Below, one piece after another: positions 47,449-59,600 of a stretch of DNA of 64,000 nucleotides. This stretch comes from Dipylidium caninum (Eukaryota > Platyhelminthes > Cestoda > Cyclophyllidea > Dipylidiidae), in contig QEYB01000368.1 of assembly GCA_017562135.1 (NCBI GenBank), forward strand, positions 682,001 through 746,000, given 5' to 3'. Numbering within the stretch: the stretch's first letter is position 1; each line of letters opens with the position of its first letter. The notes beneath the pieces are model-generated. The model saw only the letters and a list, made by a program, of their open reading frames with translations, was not told where the DNA came from and made no database searches. Made by a program: the position numbers and the translations under genes.

Positions 47449-50400
47449 AGTGCCACGTAGAGCCCAGTGCCACACTTTATGCCCCGGTAGCGCGTAGTCG
47501 AGACTCGAGGTTGATTTTAGTTCGGTGCACGTTGACAACTCTGCCGCGCGGTTTTAAGCCAACTGTTACTTTTAAGGCGTGTTTTTCAAGTCGTCAAGAG
47601 GCACATTTAAGCGCAACCGTCTAATTAAGTACTTACAAACCCGCCGCGTATTTGGGCCACATACTACAAGTGCCCCGCAAACCGAGTACATTAACAGCAA
47701 CTAATCATTGCCGTCAAATGTATTAGGGCTTTTGGTCCTACGTAAACAGTGCCATTGCTCATAAGCTTTTTCTTTACTGTGATGCGCAAGCCGACGGAAG
47801 GTGGCCAGTCAGGGCCTGCGGACGACGCTCCAACGTGGCGCCCGAGCGTAGTCGACCCAACCGCCTTTCGCCATGTTTACTTTCGTCTCATGGGCGCGTT
47901 ATTGCGAAGAGTCCACAGAATCGTGAAAGCAGCCTTTGCTCGGCGTCTACTTACCTCGGCTCATCACCGCCTAGTGACTGAGTAATATTCTATTTCGCCT
48001 CAAACTTGGTGCAAGTTTCAAGAATTTTAGGACTTTGATGCAACGGGAGATTTTCCTCGCAAAGTCTCAATGCCCCTACCAGAATCTAAGCCTTATTTAC
48101 CAACAAACGCTACTTTGAAATAACCTTTTCGAATATTTACAGCGCCTGCCCGCGACACAATGCATTCGTAAAACACGCATTCTATACACACCCATTTTTT
48201 ACATTGCATGCTGATACGTGTAATACGAAGCCGCGGGTTTTTATCAAGCCATCTGCACGGGTGTTGCGTATGATGGAGTTTTGTTCGTGTTGCCTGCCCA
48301 AAATAATTCGCCATCTACTCTGCTTCAAAAAACTTGGGGGTTGTGGCATCTGTGGACGATTTTGAAGAGTAGAAATGCCGCCACTCGCCCACACCGCGGA
48401 CGGGTTCCACGAGCCCAGTGCGATCTGCGACTTCTTCATTTGCCTCGGGCACCAGAGCGCCGGACGCCAGAGGAATTCTCTGCTGCATGCCCCATTTAAC
48501 GTGGAGATGCGATGCCAGTCGAGTTTGGTGCAGACTTCGCGGACGGCAGAAGAGGAACTGTTTAAGCGTCCCTAAGACACCATTTCGGTGGCACTTTATT
48601 TGATTTTGGCTAATCGTTATAGTCCAGAGAGATCATTTTTTCCCAGGAAAACATATAATAACGTGTGCATCACATAGCGACGAAATTTCCCCCTGTTACA
48701 TTAGCCATGTAGGAAATAGTGTAATATGAGCAGTAGATAATTTTCAGTAGGGGAAAAACCCTGCTTCTGCGCCGTCACCCGCGCACTCAGCTTATCCAGC
48801 CTCCCCTGACAGCCCTCCTAGTCACTTTGCCGCCAACTTTCCGAGACGCCGGCTTTGGCGAACCAGCCACGAGGAGTTCCGCGTTAGCGTCTGCGAAACG
48901 TGTCTTTTCCCCGCGAGCATGTAGAGCAGCCGCTTACATGGCTGTGGCGTGGATGAGGGGCGGAGCCTCTCTTTTGCGAGTACACATGTCTGACGTGGAA
49001 GAGGGGAAAAACGCTCCAGTCGCTCGTACGGCCGCAAGTTGCCTGGTGGGAATTCGCTGGCGCAACTGCTTTTCACCCGGTTTAATGGCTTCGTGAATCC
49101 AATTTCTTCGTGCTAATCATAGCCAGTGTTTGACGAGACTCTCGTAACAGCTATATGGCAATGAAAAGTCCGACGATGGCGAAGGGCAAAGGCTGGACGG
49201 GTAGAAACCACCTTACTGCAGTTTGGTCTCAAAAAGAAAGGGGGTGGGACTCGAATGCTGAGGTGTCGCGGAGCTCAGGAGACCCAAATCCAAATCCTGA
49301 GAGTGATGAGAGTTCGGGTCGCAGGAGTGTCCGTTCAGTGGCCGAGTAAGAGCTTCTAACTAACCTCCATGCAGACCAGTGTACCATCGATGGATAATTC
49401 TCATTTTCCTTCATCCCGGTTTTTGACATTCAACGATTCTCCAACATATCTGCAGAAAATCGTAGCTAATGTGGGCTGGCGCATTGCAGTGTAAAGCATT
49501 ATTTATCCTGTCAATCCTCAAATTGAGCAACAATTTTTGTCAAGGCATAAAGTTACAATGGGAACGAAAGTTGTGACAAATCGCTGCCGTCAGGACGATT
49601 AGGAATAGTTGATTACTCAGTTGAAAGCATAATTACAATCTCGCATCTCATGTTTTGGCGCTGCCTGGAGCATTTAGTAAAATAAGACGTCTCCAGCGCT
49701 GACAGTGCCCAAAGAAGACCTGGTTTCAGAGTGAGGTTCTCGTTGCAGCAAATCGTATTTGGCACCTTCATGTGAGTGGGGAATCCGCCTGCGTCCTTCT
49801 GTACGCAGCGGGTGCAACAAAACTTTATTTCGTCCCTACCGTCCTGCCAGCCAATGCTATAGGAGATTTTGGCGTTTGGCGGCAGATTCCGAGTTCTGGT
49901 ATGGGCGCGAAGTCGAGGCGGCTGAGTTGACGGCCATGCGGACGGGTTGATGGTGCGGTAGACCAGAGGCAATGCGACTGCCGCCCAACCACTAGTCCGA
50001 TTTCTCAACCAGTAATCCACAACCCCGCCTCCCATGCGCGCCTACCGAGAGACTTCAGAGCAGTCTGCAGTAGTAAGCTGTCGCATATGCCATCACATTT
50101 CACCATTTCTCCAATGCTTCAGAATAGTTCCAACAAAGGCAGCGTAAGAAAGGTGAGAAGAACAAATGGGCACTGGAGAGTAGCGCATCTGCCTGCTGGC
50201 GCTGCGCCGCCGTTGCCTCTGAGTGGTAGACAGAGACTACATTGTGGAGCATTTTGGCGGTCGATTTGCTCAACCAAATTTCCAACTTCCTCAAGGGGGA
50301 ATATAATCGGAGGCAGTGGAACCCCTGCAAGTCTGCCGAGTAATCAACGCCACGGGGAGCAGGTGAGACAAGAGCGTAACGGCTCTGACACGCACCCTGG

Positions 50401-50515
50401 CACAGTTCTTCTCGTAATTTCATATCTACCAGACTGCCCGTTTCGCATATTTCAGAGGACGCGGTCACGTGTTTCTCACCGCCCTCGTGAACCCTCTCTC
50501 CTTCCCCCGTTGTCC

Positions 50516-50540
50516 GACTTCTGCGACAATCGCAGAAGTC
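50516..50540 (+). other. Perfect 10-bp inverted repeat with a 5-nt loop
   Basis: GACTTCTGCG, loop ACAAT, CGCAGAAGTC. The arms pair without mismatch. It lies in DNA with no supported gene. It could form an RNA or DNA hairpin or be a protein-binding palindrome; no poly-T follows. Confidence 0.7.
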
Positions 50541-53500
50541 AAAGTGTCATTCATTTTCCATCTCCTTTGTCATTTGATGTCACAGTCGCTTTGAACGCCT
50601 TTGTCTGCGAAACAGCAGGAGTACAACTTTTTAGGATCTATTAGCGTTTTATATTACTGCTAGTTGTTAGGCCTTCTTCAGAGTCTCGCCGTATAAAATT
50701 TGGTGTCCCCACATCTCGTGGTTCCCCCGAAACTGCAGTGCCTGCATACTTCGCCTCGCAGTTGCCTACACCTCAAAAAGTGGTAGCAGGGCATTAGCCT
50801 TCTTAAGGTTGCCCTTCCGCCACTGGCGCACTCGCAAACAGTCCGGAGGGCGAAGTTGGCGCCTCGTGCTCTGCCCGTCCTGCAGCCTGGCGGAAATGCC
50901 GCTGGTTTGCGCGGGGAGCACACTTGGGCGCTTAAGAACAGCCCTTTTCCCACGAATTAGTCTGTGCATTGCTTGCTCGTGGGAAACCCTCGGTTACTGA
51001 CGAATTCGTTCACTGATTCTGGAAATGAGTGCTTTTGATTCTACGTCTTAAGGCATATTGCAAAGGGTCTCATTGCCGGCATTCCGTAGCTCTTCATCCT
51101 ACCTAGACAGGAATGTGCAAGTTGTAAACAAACGAAGAACTAAAGAGAGTATAATGGCAACAACATTGTCACATGACGAAAAGGGAAGCCACCCGAACTC
51201 CTCCGTGCACGTTAACGTCTCAAAGGGGGGGCGAGGCAAATTACCGCACAAAGTAAGGTTGATGGGTGGACTTGCGGCGTGCTTGGACCCGGCCACTCGA
51301 ACAAATTTATTCTCGAGGTGGGGTATCTCGCTGTGTTCGAGCAGTTTCGCATCAAAAGTACTTCACCTCCGTTGCACAGATATATCAGCATGCAATTGTG
51401 GGGTTGAAAGGCTCTCCCCGAGCAATCTGCGCAGTTGCCTTGCGACGGCGAGGATGTTTTCTCTCCTCCAACTTCGCATTTCACTTTCTGACACATACTC
51501 GGACACTTTTTGCTTATTAGCATGTATGGGCATAGACACCTTTTGAAATGCGACCGCGGCCACTGCAGCAGTCCTATCAGGTGTGTCAGCGAGAAACTGA
51601 CAGGGCAACACCCTCGTGCGGGCACATAGTCCTTCTCTGGTTCGGATCCCAAGCATTTATTGCTGGCTGCCCACAGTGGAAAAACCGCGGGAAGGCCGAA
51701 AAAGAATCAATCAGTTGCATCAAAACAAAGGAAGATGGAGGATTTGCATCCTCGGGGCGAAGCCTTCCTGTTTCGTAAAGTGGGAAGGTGCTCGACGGCT
51801 TACGTCGGCGTGACGGAGTAAGAGAAGAGGTCTCCGCTATTTTAGGTGAAAGGCAAAAACTAGATGAAAATGAGGGGTTTTGAGGCGGCATTTCAACATT
51901 GCCCCTAATAGTAATAAGTAAAATGGATCACGACCACTCGCCTCATTACTAATGGCAACTGGAAGACCACCAGTGTACGACTCAAAGACCATTAAAGTGC
52001 CACATTTTATATGGGCAGCAGAGTCAACTCAGCACATCATAATTAAAAGGGCCAATCTTATCTCCCACGTGTCTCACGCATCGCCTTTTAAGTGGCTTCA
52101 AGGCGTCTGCAACGCCGCACCGGATCCTGCCTGCGTTTCCCCCGTCCACGAGGCCGCAGGAACGATGGGCTGCTGAATGAATGGCGTACTTCGCAGGCGT
52201 CCAGTCGCCCTCACTTCAGGCACGCACTTTACGCAGGCGCCAACTTGGTCGGCGTCCATGTGTCAGTTGACTGGCTTTGCTGATAAGCAATTGTGGAAAA
52301 AGCGTACTTTTGTTGGGAAACAAAACTCGGGGAAGAAACTGTAGCAAGCATCGCCGTTTGGCTAGTGGCCCTCCATCACCGGTCAAAGAGGCCGGTAGAT
52401 TATAATTTCTGACCTGCAAATAATATGCGGCACCCACAGAGACAGCGAAAAGAAGCCCGATGCGAGGGGCCCGCAAGGGCTTACGAAGCTCGACCAACAG
52501 TAGGTGTATTCGTGGGGAAAAAACACGTTATAGAGTCTGTTAAGGGAAGGCCCATTTTGGGCAACTTCGATGTTAAACATTTACATTGCCCGACTCCAAT
52601 TAAGTCCACCACGGCTTTGACACGATGGTTCCCACAATTCCCCCAGAAGACGTTTTTATTTCGGGAGTGCCACCGGGAACAACCCATACGGTTAGGCTAT
52701 GCCTAAAATGCCCACACTGACACCTCTGTCAGACGCACTTTCTGCCCGTCGTGGGCACTAGAATATGACTTATGAAAAGGCGCATTTTCTGCCCCGGTAT
52801 GCAAAGGCACATTTCATCCAGAGTTATGCGTTGATGAGTGCAGTTTTAATGAATTTTTTGGCCTCGTGGGGTGTGGCTTTTTGCCTCCTTCAGAAATAGG
52901 GCGGATGGAGGAAAATGCGTGATACGAAAGCCTTTGCCCCGAACAGCAGCGTGGACTCGCCCGCTCCGACGCCTGGCTCCTCCGCGTGCGGATTAGCTTT
53001 GAAGAAGGTGGTAAGCATTTGTCCCGAGGACAGTGAACCGGACCGTGTGACGTCGAGACGTTTCCTGGAGGGTCACGCCAGTTGCCACATACTACTGGGA
53101 TAATTTGCCCTCGCGTATATCAGATTATGAATGCTGCTTTCATTCTCGCATGACCGCGCGATGGTGTCTGTGCACCTGCAATGACACCGAGTTTTTTCTG
53201 CTGCTGCAATCCGATGGTTTTTGCATAACACCTCTACGGAGGTGGTACGTCGTTTTACACAACGGCGTGATTTTAGACTAACAACAGTGAATTGTTTGGA
53301 AAGACCTTCGAGTATTATGGCTTTCAACAGACGCCTGTGTCGGACGCACAAGCCTCGTGGAGTTACTGGGGTCGCCACACACAAGTTTGCAATGGCCCAC
53401 TGGCACTGCCTTGCCCCCATTCACTAGCGTGCTCCTTCCAATTCTTTTTGCACATCTTCTGCCTACAGTCGCGTTCCATCCATTTTTGCGAGTGTTTCTC

Positions 53501-56023
53501 TTTTTACAACGTGTGTTAGAGTTAATAATGCATTTTTGGTTGTATTTCCTATCCAAAGCATGTGGTTGGAAAAGGCCACGCCAGCGGTGGGAGGTCGATG
53601 TTAGAAGCCGCCCCACACTCGCCCACCTCCCCACGACCGAGAGCATAGCCCCCATGCCTCGTCCACGTACGACAAGTGTCTTCACACAATGGCAGTATGC
53701 CTAGATCGCAGTTTGACCGTGCGGTGGACTCGATGCTTCCCTTCTCGAGCAATCGTCCTCTCAGTGCTTCATGCAGCCACGCCCTTAGCGACTCCTTGTG
53801 TCTTGTCTGGCGGAGTTTAGTGCCGGGTAAAATGATGTAATCATCAGGGCAGAGAGGGGCTGCGGTCTCGCTTGCGCATGAAAGGAAACCCTCTGGTACA
53901 CTTCAAAGTGGAACATATGCTCGGTGGCAATAAGGGAGCAAGGCAGAGACGGGCCTTCTGTCCCCTGATGCTTCCCTTGTTAGTAGACGAGGCCTTACTG
54001 CTTCGCCAACTGTCAATGCAACCACCTGCTTCTCTGTACAACCAAATGTTGTCACTAGGCTCCGAGGAGTGAAATTCCAAGACTGTTTAGAGTTTTTGAG
54101 ACCACTATTTTTTCTCTACTACAAATATGATAGATTCGGCATAGTATTTGAGCGGGGAGACTGAAAAGGGAGGTGCGAGCACAAGCCGCTTCTCCGGAGA
54201 GCATAGGTTTTATACCTTCGAATGCCATGGGCTTTATTTGAGGGGGCCGATCATGAGGAGGGTCAGTGAAAGTGGGGGGGGGGCAAAACGTCACAATGCA
54301 ATGCGGCCACCAGGCGCCCATGCTGCAGGCTCGACGGGGAGCCTCCGACAAGATGGTGCACTTCTCGCGAAATGAAGTAGCTGCGAGGATAGCAGGGGTG
54401 GTGACTTCCTAATTATGCCTCTTTCTGCGACCTATCTGGCGGCGTTAGGACAATATTAATTGCTTTACACCCGACTGTGGAGCCTCCAAATTCACCTGAG
54501 ACTAGTGATTATTAAGGAGGATGAGACCACCGTTTACTACGCGTTCTCATTCGTCTTATGGCCCGATAACATAAGAATCTTGGCCATTGCTCAAGTTGGC
54601 TGGGTTTCTAGCGCGACTGTATACTGCTTCGACCTTCATGTTCCCATGGCAGGCGTGTTTTGGACCTGCCGCTTCGTCGCACAGAGCCACCTCAGGTCCG
54701 CACTTCTGACCTTGTACGCCAACGGAGTTCGTCCTTGTATTAATGCCTTAGTGGGACTACCTCAAGAGGTATTCTGGCCAGGTTGTGCAAGCATTAGAGC
54801 GTCTTTCCATTCAATACGAAGTGTCGGACCCCGATTCTATTCGGTAGGGCCAACTCTACCAAGGACGCACTTTTTAAAGCTCACCGTTGCGGACAAGGAA
54901 GGCGACATATTAGTAAACTGGTGATACATTCCACATCTCCTACTCCCATTCATTTGACACCGTTTCTCCGCTGCTCCTCATCTTTCACCTCAGCCTTCCG
55001 TGTGCACCGTGGAGATGAAAGAATAGGCAAAACCCCCAACACCATAAGTCATGGAATGCTCATAATCGTCGGTTCAGCGCGGGGGGGGGCAAGAGAAGTT
55101 TGTGGCACTAAGCTGTAGTAGGAATTAATTTGAGGCAGACCTACGTGCAATTGATGTTTCAGAGAGTTCCCTCGAGAAACGGCACTAAGGACAGAATACT
55201 GACGCAAAAGCCGCGATGATGCTGCTTCACCTCCTGTGTACGCTAGCCACACGTGTTTATCACAAGCGGAGTGCCTCTCCTGAGAAAGTAATCGTCTTGT
55301 GGGTGCTGTCAGCAGAGGAGCGTCGCGTTTTAACGCTGGCCAGTTTTTACTCAAGCCTTGCAAAAAGGTTGCTCTTGGGCGTTTCTCACTCACCAAGAAA
55401 AAAATCGCGGGTCGACTGGAGATCCAGCGCCAGCCTGCGGTCAGCAGCTAAGGAAACACTGCGTCCCAAGCCCACGGTGAGGAACCACGGTTGCAGTAAT
55501 CGCAACCCAGTGATTGAAGAAAACATGTATGTCTACTTGCTTACGAAAGCATTTACAAAATTACTGGGTGAAAAATTGAAGACCTATGGAGGGAGGAGAA
55601 GCATCATCTGTCTCAGACACGGAGGACAAAAAGAGAGAAACCAGAAAAAGAGCAAATTCAATCTTGTTTTGTTGCACAAACCGTCAATGACAGTCCTTTT
55701 ATGGTGAAATCGAAGTTGGTGAATAGCGATGAAGAAAGTCATAATTGCTTAACAGGCGTCGTCTCCCATCTTCCCCCGTACACATCGGGCCGGGCGGCCG
55801 CGAGGCTCGCGGACGAGTCGCCTCGCAGGTATGCAGGTGTCTTTCAGAGGTCCAGTTTGAGACGCCTGTGGGTTTACTTTGCATGATTGAGCATTTGTGG
55901 TATTTAAATTCAAATCAACTGCTGTCATTTTCGAGTTTGTGCTCATTAAAACGGAAAATAGGATCGACCGGGGACCTTCTTTGGATTCTCGGAGGTGCAG
56001 GAAAGAATGTCGGCGGCGTCTAG

Positions 56024-56062
56024 GCGGGGGGGGGGCGGGGAGGGAGGGAGGGAGGGAGGGAA
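56024..56062 (+). repeat. Poly-G followed by a GGGA tandem repeat
   Basis: A run of about ten G, then CGGGG and about five copies of GGGA. Low complexity with quadruplex potential, about 570 bp past the 3' end of the RRM-protein frame. Confidence 0.85.
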
Positions 56063-56632
56063 AGAGAGCGGTTTGGAGTGGTGCATGCGGACTGAAAGCG
56101 TTACAAATCCGGAAAACTGTTTAGCCATAGAAACAGGCTCGCGGCCAAAGCGAGTGATTCAGCCCAATTGGATAAATGTTTGCAGCTAGAAAGTGAAACA
56201 AACAAATCTTCGAATAACGCGACTGATAAAATGTCCGTTGTCATTCTCTAAATTTGCGAGCGGAATAAACGTGTGTCAGTCTTGACAGTAGGCAATTTCA
56301 TCAAGTACTTGAGGCATAGGCGAGATCGCCTCGGAGACAAGTCCCGACGAGGAGCTAAAACTGCAGCTACAATTTTCCTCTGCTCCGGTAGGACCGCATT
56401 AATAATTCTGCCGTTTCATCCACACCAAGTTTAATGTGTTGCTAATTCCTCAAAAAGCGTACGACGAGTTTGCTCTACTCTTTTAAAATTCACAGCTTTG
56501 AAATGAATGTCGCAAGATTGCGTGACAGAAATAGCTAATAAGGTGATGCCCAATGAAACCTATCTGAAAGTCCCGGTTAATTGAGGAGCGGGGAAGAGTG
56601 TGCGACTCCACGCCGGAGACTTGCCTATTTTG

Positions 56633-59600
56633 CTACGAAGTGCACCCTGCGGTGAGGATAAGGAGTATGCTTTCAAAACATCTACTCGGCCCTTCCTGCG
56701 GGCACTGGGAATACCTTGTGAGATGCGGTGGCGCTGATGCTGAGCGCACAACAGTCGGGCAATTAAGCTGCCACACGTCCTTAAGGAAAGCCAACTTGAT
56801 GCCAAAAATGACTGATTCTATTAGTTGCCCGGCAATCTGCGACAGCAGGTCGTGTCCAGGTGCTCCGGGTCTCCTCCACGCAGCCACATGGTCCTCAACT
56901 TCCCGAGGTGCGAGGTGGCCGGGCTGGTGGGGACGCTCATGTGACGGACGCAAGGCGAGCGCAAACACGAAAAACCCACCATCGAGAGGATGTCCGCCAA
57001 GCTGCCCGTTGACGAGGGGAAGGAACATGTCGAAAGATTGAGCAGGAGTTGTTGCTCCATAGTTGAAGACACCAAGACCGGCCATTTGATAAGCCGCGGC
57101 GAGGGAGTTCAGATCCAGCGGTGTGGTGGCAGCTGCAACCTTTTGAGCGGCCGTCGCCGCTAACTGGGGATGGATGTAGGCTGCAGCCGGGCTCCCGTGA
57201 GTCGGTGTGGGATCCTGTTGTATCCACGGTATGCAGGGGAACTGGTAGATCGGTGATGCCAATGCTGCGGCTGTCGCAGCAGCAACAGCGGGAGCGACCT
57301 TATGTGGGAGAGACACAAGATAAATGTCATTGAAGGGATCTACTCTGCCCGCAGCATTTACTTGCACTGCTCTGGCGTAGCAAACTCAGAAAGAGTGGCA
57401 GCGCGGTTGACTGAACGGTTAATCGGCCAAGCTCCTTACGGGCATGACGGCGGGGGTGGTGAGGCGCGGCGGCGCAGGAGCGGGGATCTCGTCGCTCGGG
57501 GTCGGGGTGATGTCAGCAGGACTGGCGCTCATGAGTGAGGCTCCGGACGCCACGTAGCCGGCCACCTTGGTCTGGTCGAAGACGGTGCGCTCGGACACAG
57601 GCGCAACATTAAAGATTTCCTCTATGATTTGGTTGTGATGTTGCGTCTTCAGTGCCTGACACAAATGTCGTTGAGCATCTTCGCACATAAATTGTTGAAA
57701 CAACGGCGGTGCATTGTTTTCCGACCCACCCGATTCACTGTCAAGCACGAGAAAGTGGAGTTAGCATTACTCCCTGAGTCGGCATAAATGCTACGCTGAT
57801 GGGATTTTGATGAGAAAGTGGGAAGGACGCGGAGTTAATAGTGGCTCGTCTGAGAGACTCCCACTCATCCGCTGCAGCAGGAGTAAAGACATTGACATTT
57901 CAGCCTTATTTTCAAGTAATAAGGGTTTGGGGTTTTTAATAGTAGAACAATCACTTTGCAACGAAACGTGGGAAGAAATCTGCCTCCTAGATTAGGGCTG
58001 CCACGCGAAATCTCATAGTTGCTAGCAGGCTGGGTAAACAAGTCGCCCGTTGAGTTATTTTGGAAATTTTTGAAATTCCATTTTCATGCTACTACCTGGT
58101 GCGCTTGCAAGAACGATTTGTTAATGTGCTATCAAACGCTATTCAGCCAACAAAACTACTGGGGGCCTGCGAGACCGTCGTCGCTGTCCGCTGGGGTGGG
58201 TACGCGAGGGTGAACAACTCGAGCACTCGGGAGTGAAAGCGTGACGAAGAGGAGCGTCCCAAGGGACGGATTGGCATGTATAGAGCGAAAACCTATTCAG
58301 GAAAGGTGGAAGAAGAAGCGTTAAGTCCGACATTAAACTGGTAACCTTTTCTGTTCCCTAGCTCGCTGTCTGTCAGCCAGTTTAAGTTCCAAGGGTCGCT
58401 TCGCACCGGGCAACGTGATTTTGGCCTTCCTTATCCCGTCAATGGCTCTTTGTGCCTCTTCTGAGGTGAGGTAACGCACGAATCCCGTCCCTGTTGACAG
58501 AGTGGAATGAAGTTGATGACAGAAAATCATCATTCAAGTTAAATCTTCTGACCTTCCGTTTATATGTTTTAAGATGAGAGTCAGGCCCTCAAAATTTGCA
58601 ATACAAGTGGAAGTAAGCAAGATTTGACTAAGACCGACGCGATATTGAGACGTTTTAATCTGATAAATCCTTCAGAACTCGGCGGTATTGAGGTGTTGAC
58701 CTCTCCACGTGGGCCAATGACGAGGTTGTGCCCAGTGCCCCTCAGGACTCGTGTCAGGCACAGAGTAACAAAAGGCCCTAACAAGTCTGAGGGTTGGATT
58801 TAATTAATATAAAGGTTGTAAAACTGCTTAAAGAGTCTCCGGCCCACTGGCTAATTAAGTACATCGGCGGGAGTCGCCGGAGGGACGCGTGAGAGCATTT
58901 GGAGTTGTATGCAGAGATAGAACTGACCGCCAGAGGAGCACGTAATAGCGCCTCGTCACGCTTACGCAGTGGCTCAGCGTGTTTTATTACCACATACCCG
59001 CACATTTGCCGTGTGAGCGTCTGCGTTCCTCGGTGAAATGTACCTTAGGCACATGTGTCCGCGGCCACATGGTCACTCCGCCCCGCCGAGGTGCCAAAAT
59101 CGCAGCCTCTCAGTGGATCTTTCTGGCGACTGGGCCAAGACTCCTACCGAGTCAAACGGGGCTCACCTGTGCACGTGTTCGTCGATCGCCGAGTCATGAC
59201 AAGAGCGGATGTTATCTTCCCGTAGGGGGCAAATATTTGTTTCAGGTTCTCCACATTGTCCGAATTCCACGATTCAGGGATGTTTGTTACGTAGACATTC
59301 AATGGGTCTTTTTCTGACTCCTGTTAACACGCAAGATAGGGATAATTCATAAGTGAGATAAAAATTTTTATTAGTCCCCGTAACGATAGCCTGTATGGCT
59401 GATTAAGAAGGAAATGAGTTCATGTGGTAGCCGGAATGCTAACTTTAAACCGTCGTAGGCTGATGCTGCAGTGCGTGAGCCTCTACTCCAGCAAAAGTGC
59501 AGTCTCGTGTTTGCCGGGCTGAAAGCGCGCACGACAGTCGAGGCTGAGCGCCCCGAGCAACGCGTAGCATTGTGTTCGTCCCTAAAACCGCCACACCCGA

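Larger units (their letters stand above)
40985..56632. other. Gene-poor region of about 15.6 kb
   Basis: No frame here resembles a known protein. The longest, at 46788-47408, 50087-50644, 51058-51546 and 54460-54924, have mixed composition, overlap long frames on other strands and lack conserved blocks or a splice pattern. From about 42.8 kb the DNA is GC-richer than the conserved genes at 1-15 kb and 29-41 kb. The region contains a CRE-like site, a GC-rich 9-bp repeat, several G-runs and a perfect hairpin, listed separately. The part nearest 40985 should hold the 5' end of ASPG. It may also contain long introns or regulatory DNA of the RRM-protein gene. Confidence 0.5.

Noticed and set aside
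50087..50644. 185-codon open frame on the plus strand
   Set aside because: No conserved block, overlaps a 122-codon frame on the other strand, and contains the hairpin; most likely chance.
54460..54924. 154-codon open frame on the plus strand
   Set aside because: It has some hydrophobic stretches, but no recognisable domain, and no ATG or splice evidence supports it.
58581..58784. Frame with VLRGTGHNLVIGPRGEVNTS inside the RRM gene
   Set aside because: At first it looked like part of RRM2, but exons 59320-59167 and 58490-58346 join in phase 1 and complete RRM2 without it.
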